Source: Terebella lapidaria
Lineage: Eukaryota > Annelida > Polychaeta > Terebellida > Terebellidae
Reading direction: 5' to 3'
Assembly: GCA_949152475.1 (NCBI GenBank)
Contig: OX424565.1
Coordinates: 11,663,953 to 11,727,952, forward strand
Length of the DNA stretch: 64,000 nucleotides
Under the pieces are notes generated by a model. The model saw nothing but the letters and a program-made list of their open reading frames with translations, was not told where the DNA came from and did no database searches. The first letter of the stretch is position 1, and each line of letters starts with the position of its first letter. Shown here piece after piece: positions 11,600 to 22,621 of this stretch. A program made the translations under genes and the position numbers.

Positions 11600-11910
11600 T
11601 TCCAATTGGGTGATTAGGTACTTATGTACTTGTCATATATCTGTTCCATGGGGTTTGTTTCGGATTTCTAAATTATTTTCATAGGTTGTTGGGCAGTTGT
11701 ATACTAATGTATAATTGTATAATTCCATCAGGTGTACAGTAGAAACAACTACATTCAACACACTGTCTGCCCCTGATGACGCCAGTGTGTCTTTGGATAA
11801 ACTATCAAGTCGGACTTTGTTTATATTGCATAATGTTGTATTTTTCGCTTGTTATCGGCATCATCAAAATCTGACTGTATTAGTGGTAATATATTGATAC
11901 TTACATTTGA
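11600..11910 (+). repeat. Diverged copy of the 362-bp module
   Basis: Contains CATCAGGTGTACAGTAGAAA, the CACACTGTCTGCCCC hairpin and GGCATCATCAAAAT. It is an intact, uninterrupted version of the site into which the 15.3-kb transposon inserted at 13,883. Confidence 0.9.
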
Positions 11911-12920
11911 CTCAGATGAAATCAATAACGTCGAGTTGATATATTAAATTAAATTTCATATAGTTAAAAAACCAAGTAGTGATGTGGTCACTTTATCATG
12001 CTAGCAACGTCTTTGGTAAAGGTGCAGCTAATTTGCGACACAGCTTTTCGAAATCATTCCAGACCGTTCCCCCATGGGAAATTGATGTCCGCTCAAAACT
12101 AGATGCAGAATAGATCACCGTTCAGTCCGTAGTTGGTACCATGGAGACCACTCAGTTATACTAGAAAATACTCCGGGATACACTCAATATCCCGCGAGAA
12201 CACCCCCCCCCCCTCCCACATGATGCTCTTTGATCTAAATCATATGGGTTTGCAATGCCCCTTCGCAGAGACTTCCACTTTTTCACCATATCCGGTACAT
12301 GAGGTCCCAGTGGCCAGCCCATGAGCAGCTGATTTCACTGCTGTACGGCCATTTTGGAGGTTCATGAAAATCCTCAATATTTCCCAACTCAGCCTGACAT
12401 TGAATTGATTGGTTTTGGGAAAACTTCTTAATGTCATTGATTGTGTGTATATTCCTTCCGAACTGTACAATCCCAACACATATATCTGCTGATCCATTAC
12501 GGAAAATAGTTATGTACATGGATGGGCGAAATAGTCTAACAGGTCATGGAAGCATTCGTTTCAGGGAAGTACCTCTATTTCCTGTCCCTGACGCGTACAA
12601 TGTTCGCAAGAACGCGTTCCGATCTACCACCGTGCATCTTTATCAGTGGTTAATGTTTAAATCATAATCACTTGCAAAAAATCTGAAATATTTTCTAATT
12701 TAACACCGAGATGGAAAAATTAATCCATATAACTTTGACGATGTCTAGAAAAAGAATCCGTAGAAACCAGGAATGAAAACTGGAATAGTACTGTTGTGTA
12801 AAATGTCACTTGTGCAGTTCCATTTTTTTTCTATTAGTGTACCTCACCTGTTTAGGTCGCTTCAAGTTCGAAGGTCGTGCGTTGCCTGGCAACGTATTGT
12901 CTTTGCTCACTCAACTATGC

Positions 12921-13160
12921 TGTAACAATGGTCGTGACACCACACCCTGGCCCTCGTGCGCTGCTGGCTTTATAGCTAGCAGCCGGTCTAGTTCCCTTTG
13001 AGTTGTCTCAGAGCAAGCAAGGCGAAAGGACAACGGTGAGCATGGTTCACGCCCCCATGGATTGGCAGTCTCCTCGGATGGTGCAACACAGGCTCTGGCA
13101 GACCATCGGGCTGTCCGGGGTTCGATCCCCGTGGCGAAATGTCGGCGAGCAGGCCAGCAA
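12921..13160 (+). repeat. SINE-like block ending in a tRNA-like segment
   Basis: The 11.34-kb block recurs here from GGTCGTGACACCACACCC and continues into a region with a perfect B-box-like GGGGTTCGATCCCC (about 13,119-13,132) at the position expected in a tRNA T arm. A-box pairing is poor. It is a tRNA-related repeat rather than a tRNA gene. Confidence 0.5.
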
Positions 13161-13875
13161 CACGCCCACGTGTACGTGTTCCAGAAGCCGTGTCCATGAT
13201 TTTCGGGGTACATTGCCATGATGATGTAATGCCTAAGTAGTGTCGACGCCGGAATTGTACTGCGGACTGTTGCCTGGTTGTAGTTAAGTACTCACGGGCC
13301 TCGAGACTCGAGACCGTGCCCAAGGTGCAGGGCGCTTGCGCTCACGTTACATTTGTTTATGATATAAACAACCGTCTTTCACACACGGTCAGCCCCTGGG
13401 AAAACCAGTGTGACTTCCAGGACGAATGTTTAGATTTTCCACATCATCTGGTTGAATCGGTGGTGAGAAGGTCCACGAAAACACAAAACTGCTGTGTTTT
13501 GTAATCGTTTCCGAGTATATATATTTTATGTTTATTGTTCATCATGGCAAAACATATACCTAAATGGCGATCGCATGAATATACCTGAATGGCGATTGTG
13601 GGTTCAAACGAAGCAAAGCAGTAGACCTGAATATTTCTCATCAGCTATAACATAATACAGTATACAAATAACAACAATGGTCATTTGAGATATTTAATGG
13701 GAATTTATGAATAAGAATGAAAGTAATCATTGGATACCTGTCTCACTCTGACACATGCTACCATACTCAGAAACTTTTGGGGATGTGATTGGGTACTTAT
13801 GTTCTTGTGATATACCCATTTCATGAGTGTTTCTTTCTGATCTCTAATACCCAGTTGTATACGTTTTTCATCAGG

Positions 13876-13883
13876 TGTACAGT
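13876..13883 (+). other. 8-bp target-site duplication, left copy (TGTACAGT)
   Basis: TGTACAGT lies immediately before the left terminus CACAGTCGC. The same eight bases follow the right terminus at 29,213-29,220. In uninterrupted module copies (for example 4,815 and 11,734) the site is present once, in GGTGTACAGTAGAAAC. Confidence 0.93.
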
Positions 13884-14172
13884 CACAGTCGCTTGTTACA
13901 GGGTGGGGGGGGGGGGGGGGTATCACCATGTAAAAAAAAAAAAAAGTTGTGAATCCTCGTTTTTGTTGACGTGGGCGATAATAGGCGAACGGAGTTTTAA
14001 ATGCATTCGAATTTAGTCTTGGGAGACAGCTGTACAACACACAATGCAGGAACTAGAAAAATGCGCTCACTTTCTCTCATCTAATAGCAAACAGGATAAC
14101 TTTAATCACCGAAACGATGTCCAACGATCGACTTTGTCTTTTAAACACCAAACTGGAAATCTGTCGGCAACG
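13884..14172 (+). repeat. Left terminal inverted repeat of the 15.3-kb transposon
   Basis: Starts CACAGTCGCTTGTTACAGGG, then a run of 16 G (13,905-13,920), TATCACCATG, an A run, and about 220 further bases. It matches the reverse complement of 28,928-29,212 to the base TCGGCAACG, after which the two ends diverge abruptly. The short frame starting QELEKCAHFL appears in both ends because it lies in the repeat. Confidence 0.95.
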
Positions 14173-15178
14173 TTGCAGCCCGCGGTGAATATATTTCTGA
14201 AAGGATCGTTCAGTAATTGTTATTCCGACAGGGAGCGCATCGTATTTCACTTGGTCACACGTGGGAGACGGAGTCAACACTGTTCAACATTTGATGCGCA
14301 AAGAATGGTAAATAAAAGAATTGCGTGACAGCCATGAAAAGTATATTTTTTTTAATATGTTACACATAGACTTTGTGAAGTCAAGTCCATGTAGATATGA
14401 GAATTTTTCGGCCATGAGTTCAGCAGTTTGACAGATGGGCCTATTACTGGCGTGGCATATCCAGGCAAGTTGTTTACGTTTTGGGCATTCTGGAGAAATA
14501 CTAGTAGACTTAACAATAAAAATAGTAAATGTACGTGTAGATCTACATTGCTATGTCATTCTAGAGCTAATTAAAATTAATCCAGCAAAGTTGTGTGACA
14601 GAAACGGGCATTTAACATTGGGATAGATAGCCACATTTTATCTCCGCTATGCCGAATGGCAGCGGAGTTTTAGTGATATCGTGTTGTCCGGTATAGGTCC
14701 GTCCAAACATTCTCAAGTTAGGGCCTGGAAAAGGCCCTCAAGTATGGTTTAAGCCGAAAGTTCAAATAGGGACCAGTTCAGTTGTCATTTTGGGGGCCAG
14801 TCGAGATATGACATTTAACATATGGAAAGGCCCTTAACTAGGTCTCATCCGCCTAGCCATCCGTCGTCGTCAAATTTTGTTATCTCTAAAGTTTACGGCA
14901 GAATCTTTCTGAAATTTTGCACAAAAATGTCTAAATATATTTAAAGAGGGAGGTATTTCTAGATTTTAGAAAAATTTTCCAAAATGGCGGCCATTTTAGA
15001 CAAAAAACACAACCCATTCTGGACTTCGGCAGACATTTTCAAGTCTAGTCAAATTTATTTCGACAGTTAGGGAATATAGTATTAATAAATGTAATTATAA
15101 ACGATTCTTATAACAAAATAAGAATATAACATTAAAATAAATGAAAACTGCCATTATGTAGTCCTAGAGTATTATAAG
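14173..15178. other. Transposon interior without recognised gene, with a hairpin-led repeat
   Basis: No coding region recognised. A hairpin CTCCGCTATGCC...GGCAGCGGAG at 14,642-14,667 is followed by text typical of dispersed noncoding repeats (CCGTCGTCGTCAAATTTTGT, then TCTGAAATTTTGCACAAA). It resembles in plan the hairpin-led element at 39.75 kb (CCCTCGCCCC...GGGGCAGAGGG then TCTGTCCG). Confidence 0.45.
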
Positions 15179-15235
15179 CACAGTCGCTTGTTACCGAGGG
15201 GGGAGGGTAATGCCACTGTGATTCTTCGAAGATAG
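15179..15235 (+). repeat. Solitary end of the same terminal-repeat family
   Basis: CACAGTCGCTTGTTACCGAG followed by a broken G run and GGGTAATGCCA matches the terminus of the 15.3-kb element and of the small element at 25,276-25,375. No partner end with a target duplication is visible, so this is either a relic or one end of an older nested element. Confidence 0.7.
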
Positions 15236-15606
15236 AACTTAGATATTGACACTTTCAAATGGGGAGTCATATGTGATAATACGTGTAATGACTTTGGATT
15301 TGACATTCTATGACCCTGAAAGATCAAAACGGCCACTTTATGTCAAACGTTTGGATCAAATTTGGAATTTCAACATCACTCTACCATTTGAACCCAGTGG
15401 AATGCTTAAGGCCGAGAGGTTTCTTGTTTGTTTATGAAGATAGATTCCCTACTACCGATATCCAGACAGTGGAGGGATTGATCAGAAGAAACCATACAAA
15501 ATTTAATCAATATCTGCTTTCGAATTTATGGCCGAAAAGTGAAATAACACATTTTTAAAGGGAAAAATATTTTGCAGTATTCAAATTAATTTGTTTCGTG
15601 TATATA

Positions 15607-15800
15607 TATTTACATTTAAGTATATGTGTGGCAGTACTGTGTTCTTTTTCTGCCCCCCCCCCCCCCCCCGGGGAATGGGGGGGGGGGGGCAGAAAAAGAA
15701 CACAGTACTGCCACACATATACTTAAATGTATATATATTTACATTTAAGTATATGTGTGGCAGTACTGTGTTCTTTTTCTGCCCCCCCCCCATTCCCCGT
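15607..15800. repeat. Triple inverted-repeat cluster with C/G runs
   Basis: A ~42-bp arm (TACATTTAAGTATATGTGTG then GCAGTACTGTGTTCTTTTTC) ending in a long C run occurs at 15,611 (plus), 15,689-15,731 (inverted, with a G run) and 15,740 (plus). The centre reads GGGGAATGGGG. The first two arms form a nearly perfect hairpin with a poly-C/poly-G tip. No coding content. Confidence 0.9.
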
Positions 15801-17803
15801 CACGTTTTGACAAGTAGCCTCCAGTTAGGTAGGCTCAATTATGAATACCATCATGCAGTAAGTCCAGAACGTATTGACGCAATTCATTTTAAATTTGTCA
15901 GTCGTGTTTAGATGGTGAAGGATAAGGAGCATGAAAAATTACGGACCGATATAATATCCAAGACGTCCACCATGTCTGGCAAACCAACAAATGTATAATG
16001 CAAATTTCTTGCTTGTGAGTACTCGTACTTCGAGTGTAAAGTACTGTAGTTATTTCCGAAGCCAGACGCTAGAATGTTTTCAGACATGATGGCTCCTTTT
16101 TTATCACTTTTTTTTGTCTAATCACAAAAAGACACGATTGTTCAAATTGTTCAATTTCATTTATAGATGACTTTCTATTCTCAAACATGCTGTATTCACA
16201 TACCCACGCAAAGAAACATGTACATGCACCTTATATATACACACGCAGATCGACGACAGATCAAGTAGACACATATATTTTGTTTGTGTATATAGTATAT
16301 ACCATGCAATATATTTTCTCAAGGAAATCCAGTCAGCTTCATCTCATCCAAATAACATTTTCATTTGATGCTACATTATGTATGATTCGTGCTTTCAAGA
16401 AAATCCAGTCAGCTTCATCTCATCCAAATAACATTTTCATTTGATGCTACATTATGTATGATTCGTACCACAAGTATACTTTTTGCAACACTCGAGCCAT
16501 ATCTTTGTACTGATTTTATTTACACCTTCCACTGTAAGCACTATGGTGATTTTGTGGGGATTTTGCACAAGTCTCGATATACAATTCTCAGTCTCGTGCC
16601 CATACATTTCTATGTTACTTGAATGGTATGAATGTTATTGAAAAAAAAACGTGTTTACTCACTTTGTACGAAATAAATTGCACGCAACCTCAAATCCACA
16701 TAAACAATTTCACATGACCCGCAACAACAAAATTACACAACAATTCCACACCACATATTGGCGCCACTGTAGCTTACCAATCTTAAGTCTTGACATAATA
16801 TTTACATTGCTGTGCCCGTACAATTGGATATGTCTTTAAAAGTACATGCACTTAGTTGAAATTAATCAACTATTATTCACTACATAGTACAGTGTACGGC
16901 CATATCTCGGTCGGTCCGTCGTAGAGCGAAACATACATTATTTTTGTACTCGTTGACCTAAACAAACATATCGAGTTTTGTCGGGTGAACTTCAACCTCC
17001 GCCTAGAAATTTCTGTGAGTCACAATCTTTTACATGTATATTTGCCAATCTTAGTACAGTGAAACTAATGGCGGAGATACATATGAATTTCAGTCGAAAT
17101 GTCCAAGGCATCTTTAGGCCTTTATGTCTAGTTTATAACGTACACTTAAAGGTAACAATATCAGCAAGACTATGCAAGTCTTATTCCTGAAATTTCCTGA
17201 ATGGAGATATGCACATCCATGGATGATAAATCGAGACATGGTTGTATAAAAAATATCACAAGAACTGTACAAATAGATGACTATAATAGATATCACTTTT
17301 ACACGCATCAGGAAAAAAACAACACGTCCAATCTTCAACTCTACAAACAAACTGCTGTTCGTACGTTTGTTGTGTGATAATATAATAATAGAGGAATATA
17401 CGACTTGGTTTACTGCGAGAGGAATACAATAAGCAAATTTGGTGCACCCGAGCGCAACTCACCAGTGAGCTTTACTAGCATTACCAGTTGCTCGCAGTAA
17501 AAAATGCAGCATGGGCATGTTTCTCGGTTACATTGATCCTTGATGGCTATACATGTATATCGCCCTGATATTCTGGTGCCAAATGGATGTTTGCAAATTC
17601 ATGATTTTGTTACCTTTATATTACATATATTATATTCCATATACGCGATTTTGTTACACATATGTATGCATTCAAATGTCAACACTTGCACACTGCATGT
17701 GAAAGCTATCTTCTCACATATTCCTCACATATATTCTCAACATCTTTCTCACACATTCCATATAACCTGATCTAACTCGGACCCCAGTTCTCAGTATTCT
17801 AAC
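15801..17803. other. Transposon interior without recognised gene
   Basis: AT-rich sequence downstream of the transposase. No domain-bearing frame was found. A 77-bp direct duplication lies at about 16,325-16,478. Confidence 0.5.
16325..16478 (+). repeat. Two tandem 77-bp copies
   Basis: AATCCAGTCAGCTTCATCTC starts at 16,325 and 16,402. Both copies run to TATGTATGATTCGT with essentially no differences. Confidence 0.9.
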
Positions 17804-18985
17804 TCAGTATTCCAATTTTCTTCTTCTCTTTGGCTGTGTTCGGAGCGGTCCGGGGGTTGTAAATTTATATGGGGCGGCCGCTTTTCCACCTCCACCAGTA
17901 TTCGACTTGGTTGAAATTGAGGGCTGGCCCATGACGATGCTGTTTATGTTGTAGAGATAGTTTTGCATCTGGGGATTCGTCCTGTTGCCACCTTGTATGC
18001 CTCGTTGTGAGCAGAAGAAATTTTCTATGATGTCACTGTTGATGTCGGCAGCGGGAACAGGTATGTTGTGCTCTGACAACATTCGCTCTACAAAATGCTC
18101 GAACCCCACGATCATCCAGCCGAGATCCTCTCGACACTCTGCAGACATCAGTTGTGACCTGCTCGATGTTTCCTCTTCCCAATGCATGAACCACTTCAGC
18201 ACATTCCGATTCTCAGTCAAGCGATGGTCATTCGTGCTTTCAAGGGGACGGGTATCCTTGAAGTTCTTGACAAGCACGGAAGTGTGCTTCAGGAATTCAA
18301 CAGAACCTTCCAACTCTGTAGCTTCGGTAGCTGGAAGGGATTCCTGGTAGCCTTGCATAGTGAGCAACATGCTCTCATTGAGGGTTTCTTCGGCATACTG
18401 ATTTCTCATTTTACCCTGCGTCGTAAGATATATGTAATCTTTCGTTAGCTTCTGGTGTGGTGCGACTGGATTCACATCTCTATTGCTGCACCAGGCCCAA
18501 GCATCCTCCCAGTGTCTCCAGATGATCTCCTTGCCTCCTTTCTTCATGAGACGTGTGTGTCCGGGGTCATGACCGCTGTTGAAGGCAGAATTACGGATTT
18601 TTTTAATCATGTGTGAAGGATCAGGGATGAAAGTGACCTTCTTCGAGGGGTCACTCCGATTGGGTGTGGTCAGCTTCTCTGTCAAAGGGTCGCCTACGAA
18701 CAACATCTTAACCAGCGATCGGTTGTTCGTTGAACCATCGAAAGAGATGTAGGTAGTCTCGAAGCCCCAGTCACTCAGGTTGCTGACAGCCGCCCATAGG
18801 TTGAGGTAGATATCACTGGCATTTGCCTGGTTTGTTGGGAAGCATGCGAATGGCATGCGATATCCCGTCATTCCATGGAATAGGAATTGCATGACATGGT
18901 CTGCAAGTGATAACTTGCTCTTCTTCTTTGACATGGCAGCCATTGCGTTCCCTCCCTCTCCCAGATCGCAGAGGCATACTATCTT
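17804..18985 (-). pseudogene. P-element-superfamily-like transposase, C-terminal half
   Basis: From its first methionine (18,943) the frame encodes 379 residues; it is also open upstream to about 18,985, reading WKIVCLCDLGEGG, which joins the preceding half. Family features: a strand with FDGS (Asp about 69) followed by PDPSHMIKKIRN (107-118), and near the end SDIIENFFCSQRG (Glu about 307) followed by GGNRTNPQM. These match the RNase-H-like catalytic core of P-element/THAP9-type transposases, where a distant Glu completes the acidic triad. The tail is basic (KRRRK), possibly a nuclear signal. It is separated from the N-terminal half by a one-base frame change. Identity comes from motif recognition, not a search. 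Confidence 0.72.
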
Positions 18986-20148
18986 CCATTCACCATCTTA
19001 GTTGAAATTTGGAGATCCTTCTGAATGTTCATTTCATCCAAGGCCAGACCCCCGACATAACCCGTTGCACTCAACCCAACCTCCTTGGCTTCCTTTGACA
19101 TCCATCTGAACATGTCTTTGTTCAGGCCTGGTTTCTGTGTTATACAGTTTTTGTAAAGTGACAGAGTTCTGGTCGATGGAAATATGTAGCCTGCTTTGAT
19201 GAGTTCCTGATAGCTTTGTGGACACCTCGACCAAAGGGTCAAAGATAAGCTGATCATTTCTTTCTCATAGCGTCTTCCACGAGGAGTCTTCTCTGCCAGC
19301 GAAATTTGCTCGGTAAGAAGAGACACAAGCTTCTCATTGTCTTGTAGCTGTGGGAAGAACTTGAGGAGAACCTCTTGTGTTGTTTTGAGAGGTGTTGTGC
19401 CAACCGATGCATCGCACACAACCGGCTGCGTTCTCAGTGGGGTTTGGGTTGAAGGTATGTCAGTTTTCCTTGTATCATTCCTGAACAACCTCTGACAATT
19501 TGTACAAATGTCACTCTGGCTGACAAGAGGCACGAACCCAGAACACTTGACTGACTGAATTCGTCTGGTAGAACTGTTTTCAATACCAGACGCACTCCAG
19601 TGGACTTTAGCAACAAGCTTTCCCTTGCCATCCGGTGTACTGGTTTCTTTACCGCGACACAAGCTGATACTTTTCAGGCTGCGGAACAAGGCTTGCACGC
19701 ATCGAACTGAGAGATTGGGTAAAACTTCCCATATTCCGTAGTCAGTTGGATTCATCACCTTTGTGCCAATGCTAACTTCTATATTTCGATTTCTCCATAA
19801 CTTGAGCTCCGGGAGAACTCGATTCCCTTGACAAACATAGGTGGTTCGAAAAGCAATCAATATGAACTCTTCACTCTTTTCCATGACAAACATGTCATCA
19901 AGCAAGTGATTTTGTATGTCACTAAATGCAATTTGTTGGTCGGTGCCTGCGTCTGTCGCTCTTAGTCCCATATACGTGCGTTGGTATTTCATCCAGTCTT
20001 CCTCACTGCGCACACGCTTTGGTTGAATATTCGGGAAGACAGTTCGAAGGACTTTTCCAAGATAGTTGATGTTGGCTTTTGTGTTATGGGCGACACATGC
20101 TGCAGTGTAACTGGTAAGAAGCTGAACTCCGACAGTTTGTGGGGCCAT
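18979..20148 (-). pseudogene. P-element-superfamily-like transposase, N-terminal half (frameshifted)
   Basis: 389 residues from the methionine at 20,148. A Cys cluster (C202, C215, C218 in FVPLVSQSDICTNCQ) suggests a zinc-binding knuckle. Residues 301-329 (LSLTLWSRCPQSYQ, then FPSTRTL) match the segment that precedes the catalytic core in P/THAP9 transposases. DEMNI (371-375) supplies the first catalytic acid. The frame ends in KMVNGR-stop, but the next frame continues the family pattern at once (WKIVCLCDLG), so one base is missing or a -1 shift is used near 18,980. No THAP zinc finger is seen at the N terminus, and only 330 bp separate it from the helicase gene. The whole protein would be about 780 residues. 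Confidence 0.72.
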
Positions 20149-20476
20149 CTCATAATTACTGTGTAACCTGTGAGGTTATAGAAAGTTGAGTTATATCCTT
20201 GTAATACTAGCATTTAAACAAATATCTACATGTATACAGCGTTCTATTAAAGAACTCCAATACATGTACTGTTTCGTAATGGGTGGCAGTATCGTGACGG
20301 TATTTTTTTAATCTATATAAAATCTGTTTTGAAAGTTTGGCTGGGATCCTGAATTTCTGTTTGAGAATTGTTTCCTTAGGTCCACTGATGGAAATGTGAC
20401 TGAATCATGGTGAGAAACTTTGTGGCTATCCTGCAAAATATTTTTCAGATATACTGATATTGATTTTTTTCAACAG
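20149..20476. promoter_or_regulatory. Divergent promoter region between transposase and helicase
   Basis: Both genes start here and run apart. A TATA-like CTATATAAAA lies at about 20,313. For the rightward gene, a good 5' splice site (ATG then GTGAGA, 20,407-20,415) and a pyrimidine-rich acceptor TTTTTTCAACAG ending at 20,476 suggest a small upstream intron (20,410-20,476). That would join an ATG in frame to the ATG used here. Promoter activity is inferred from the layout only. Confidence 0.5.
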
Positions 20477-22621
20477 ATGTCTGCACTAAATGAAAGACAA
20501 CGTGATGCTTTGGATTTGGCCAGGGAAGGGCACAACATCTTCATTACCGGAGGCATCGGAACAGGGAAGACAAAGGCTTTGCTGAATATTGTATCCGAAC
20601 TCGGGAAGGAAAATATGAATGTAGCAGTTACTGCATCTACTGGGCTTGCCTGTACACAAATAAAAGGTATAACAATGAAACTTTCGATGTGAGCAACCTG
20701 TTCACACCCAGTCATGTACGTAACACTTAAGCACGCCTGACAAGATCCCAAATAATAACACACACTTTCAATAGAGTCACGGACATGTTTTTCCAAAACA
20801 GATATATATTTCGTTGGATACCTGACCAACACGTGTTCAAATACTTTGCAACAGTTCTCTAAGTTAACGTTTTGAATATCATGGTTTCCAGGCTGTGAAG
20901 CGACAACACTCCACAAATGGGCTGGATTGCGAGACAATCGTTACAGCAATGCACAGCTGCTTCAACTTCTGCAGAATGACATAACATTCAAATCCGCACA
21001 ACATAATATACTGAATGTGGACACACTTATCATAGACGAGATTTCGATGGTTTCGGCCCGTGTGTTCTCTCAGCTGGAGTTTGTCTGTCGATCTCTAAGA
21101 AGAAATGGTAAAGTTTTTGGTGGGATCCAAGTTATAGTTCGTGGTGACTTCAGACAGCTCAAACCTGTACCTAAGCCACATTATAATGACCCAGGGCATT
21201 ATTGTTTCACAAGTGACGCCTGGAAGTCTGGCATAACACACACAATCATGATGGACAGAACAATGAGGCAAAGTGACCCACAGTTCATCAGAGCCATTTG
21301 TGAGCTTTCAACTGGCAACATCTCCACTGACTCATGTCATTTGCTGCAAGAACTTTCGAGACCACTAGATGAAGGTCCCCAACCAGTTAAGCTCTTTGCT
21401 CGCAACTTTGATGTGGAGATGGCCAACTATGATGTACTTCATGAAATGTCTGGACCACAGAGGGTATATCGAACAAAGTACACTGGTTCTAAAACACACT
21501 ATCCAAAGTTCCAAGCACCCAAAGTATTAGCTCTGAAGAAAGGTTGCAAAGTGATGTTGATAGTAAACCTGAGCCCACGTTTGGTAAATGGGACTCTAGG
21601 TATTGTTATTGATCTACTGGAGGAAAGTTGCGTTGTCGATTTTGAAGGGAGTGGCACACTTCACGTACAACCCTACCTTTTCACAGTGTATTCCCCTGAA
21701 CATAGGAAGGATGTCGCGACCTGTAAACAGCTACCTTTACGACTAGCCTTTGCTATCACTATGCACAAAGCACAGGGTATGAATTTGCAACGTGTGGTTG
21801 TAGATGCAAAACATGCAAGCAACCCTGGGCAACTTGCTACAGCTGTAGGACGTGCTACATCAAAAGATGGTCTGCAATTACTCAACTTTCATGCGGGAGA
21901 TGTTCCTAAACAACCAGAGTCTGTAAACGAGCTATACATGAAAAGCATACAACCCACTACAGCACTGGACAGCCATCATACATGTTGTAAAAACAGTATC
22001 GTTGAAGAGGCTGTCTTTGGATCAAGCAATGATGCAGAAGCATCAACGTGCGCTCAAGAAGCAGGTTGCTCAGAAGTTGTTGGCCCAAGTTGTGATCCCA
22101 CAGATGAGAATCATGACAGCTTTGATCCGGACAACATCAACTCACTTTTGGTCGGATTCGAACAACTTTGTAAATCAGATGCTCTGAATGAATTGAAAGT
22201 CGTACCATCTTGCTCTGATCTAGTTGATAAGTACACACTGCCAGACCTTGTGGACTTCGCAAAGTTGCGGAAAAACGTTCAGGATGATTTCATCACTGGT
22301 GAAACAAATGAACAGTTGCTACTAAAGCAAGCATATTCGTCAATAAATGAATCCCTTCTTCGCTGTAGCATGGGAAAACAGTGGGCTTTCTTTGAAGATA
22401 GTTTCAAATGCATGGAGACAAAGGGAAGAGGACGCTTAGAACACAAGGATTTCCAGACCTTTCTCATCAAGTGTGATCGTTACCTCGCCTCAGCTGCATA
22501 CCAGGAAGATATTATGATCATGTTTGGAACCGATCCCGGGCATAAAGGTCGAAGGTTAGCGTTCAAATATTTCTTAAAACTCCAAAACACTTTCTTGTCT
22601 TTCAAAGAAACAGAGTCCTGA
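20477..22621 (+). CDS. Pif1-family DNA helicase, spliced
   Basis: An SF1B helicase predicted to unwind DNA 5' to 3' with ATP. Exon 20,477-20,666 joins 20,892-22,621 in frame by removing a GT-AG intron (225 bp). This fuses QIKG to CEATTLHKWAG, exactly the motif Ia region of the family. Motifs: Walker A GGIGTGKT (25-32), TASTGLA, LIIDEISM (Walker B, Asp about 112), VIVRGDFRQLKPV (III), MDRTMRQ, ITMHKAQG (V) and TAVGRATSKDGL (VI). About 640 residues to a TGA at 22,619-22,621. A C-terminal region of roughly 200 residues after the helicase core is not recognised. Full motif set, so the ATPase core is intact. It is divergent from the transposase gene inside the same transposon. It is not a host PIF1 gene: it lies inside an element with matched ends and has an unusual C terminus. 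Confidence 0.93.
20667..20891 (+). other. GT-AG intron in the helicase gene
   Basis: Donor AAAG|GTATAA, acceptor TTTCCAG|GC. Removal restores one continuous frame across a conserved helicase motif. Without splicing the frame ends at 20,692 with a stop. Confidence 0.85.

Larger units (their letters stand above)
10685..13150 (+). repeat. Tandem duplication of about 1.23 kb
   Basis: AAATCAATAACGTCGAGTT occurs at about 10,684 and again at about 11,918. The following kilobase is collinear in both copies (GTAGTGATGTGGTCACT, CATGGAGACCACTCAG, GTTGCCTGGCAACGTATTGT and the CGCGCTGCTGGC block). The second copy holds an extra stretch (about 12,190-12,560) that belongs to the large unit and is lacking in the first. 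This is a local duplication within one unit. Confidence 0.8.

Noticed and set aside
14044..14180. Conserved small protein QELEKCAHFL... present at both 14.0 and 28.9 kb
   Set aside because: Both lie in the terminal inverted repeat, so identity is explained by the DNA repeat and not by protein selection.
17985..18350. 121-codon plus-strand frame opposite the transposase
   Set aside because: Antisense shadow of the transposase gene; composition follows the coding strand.
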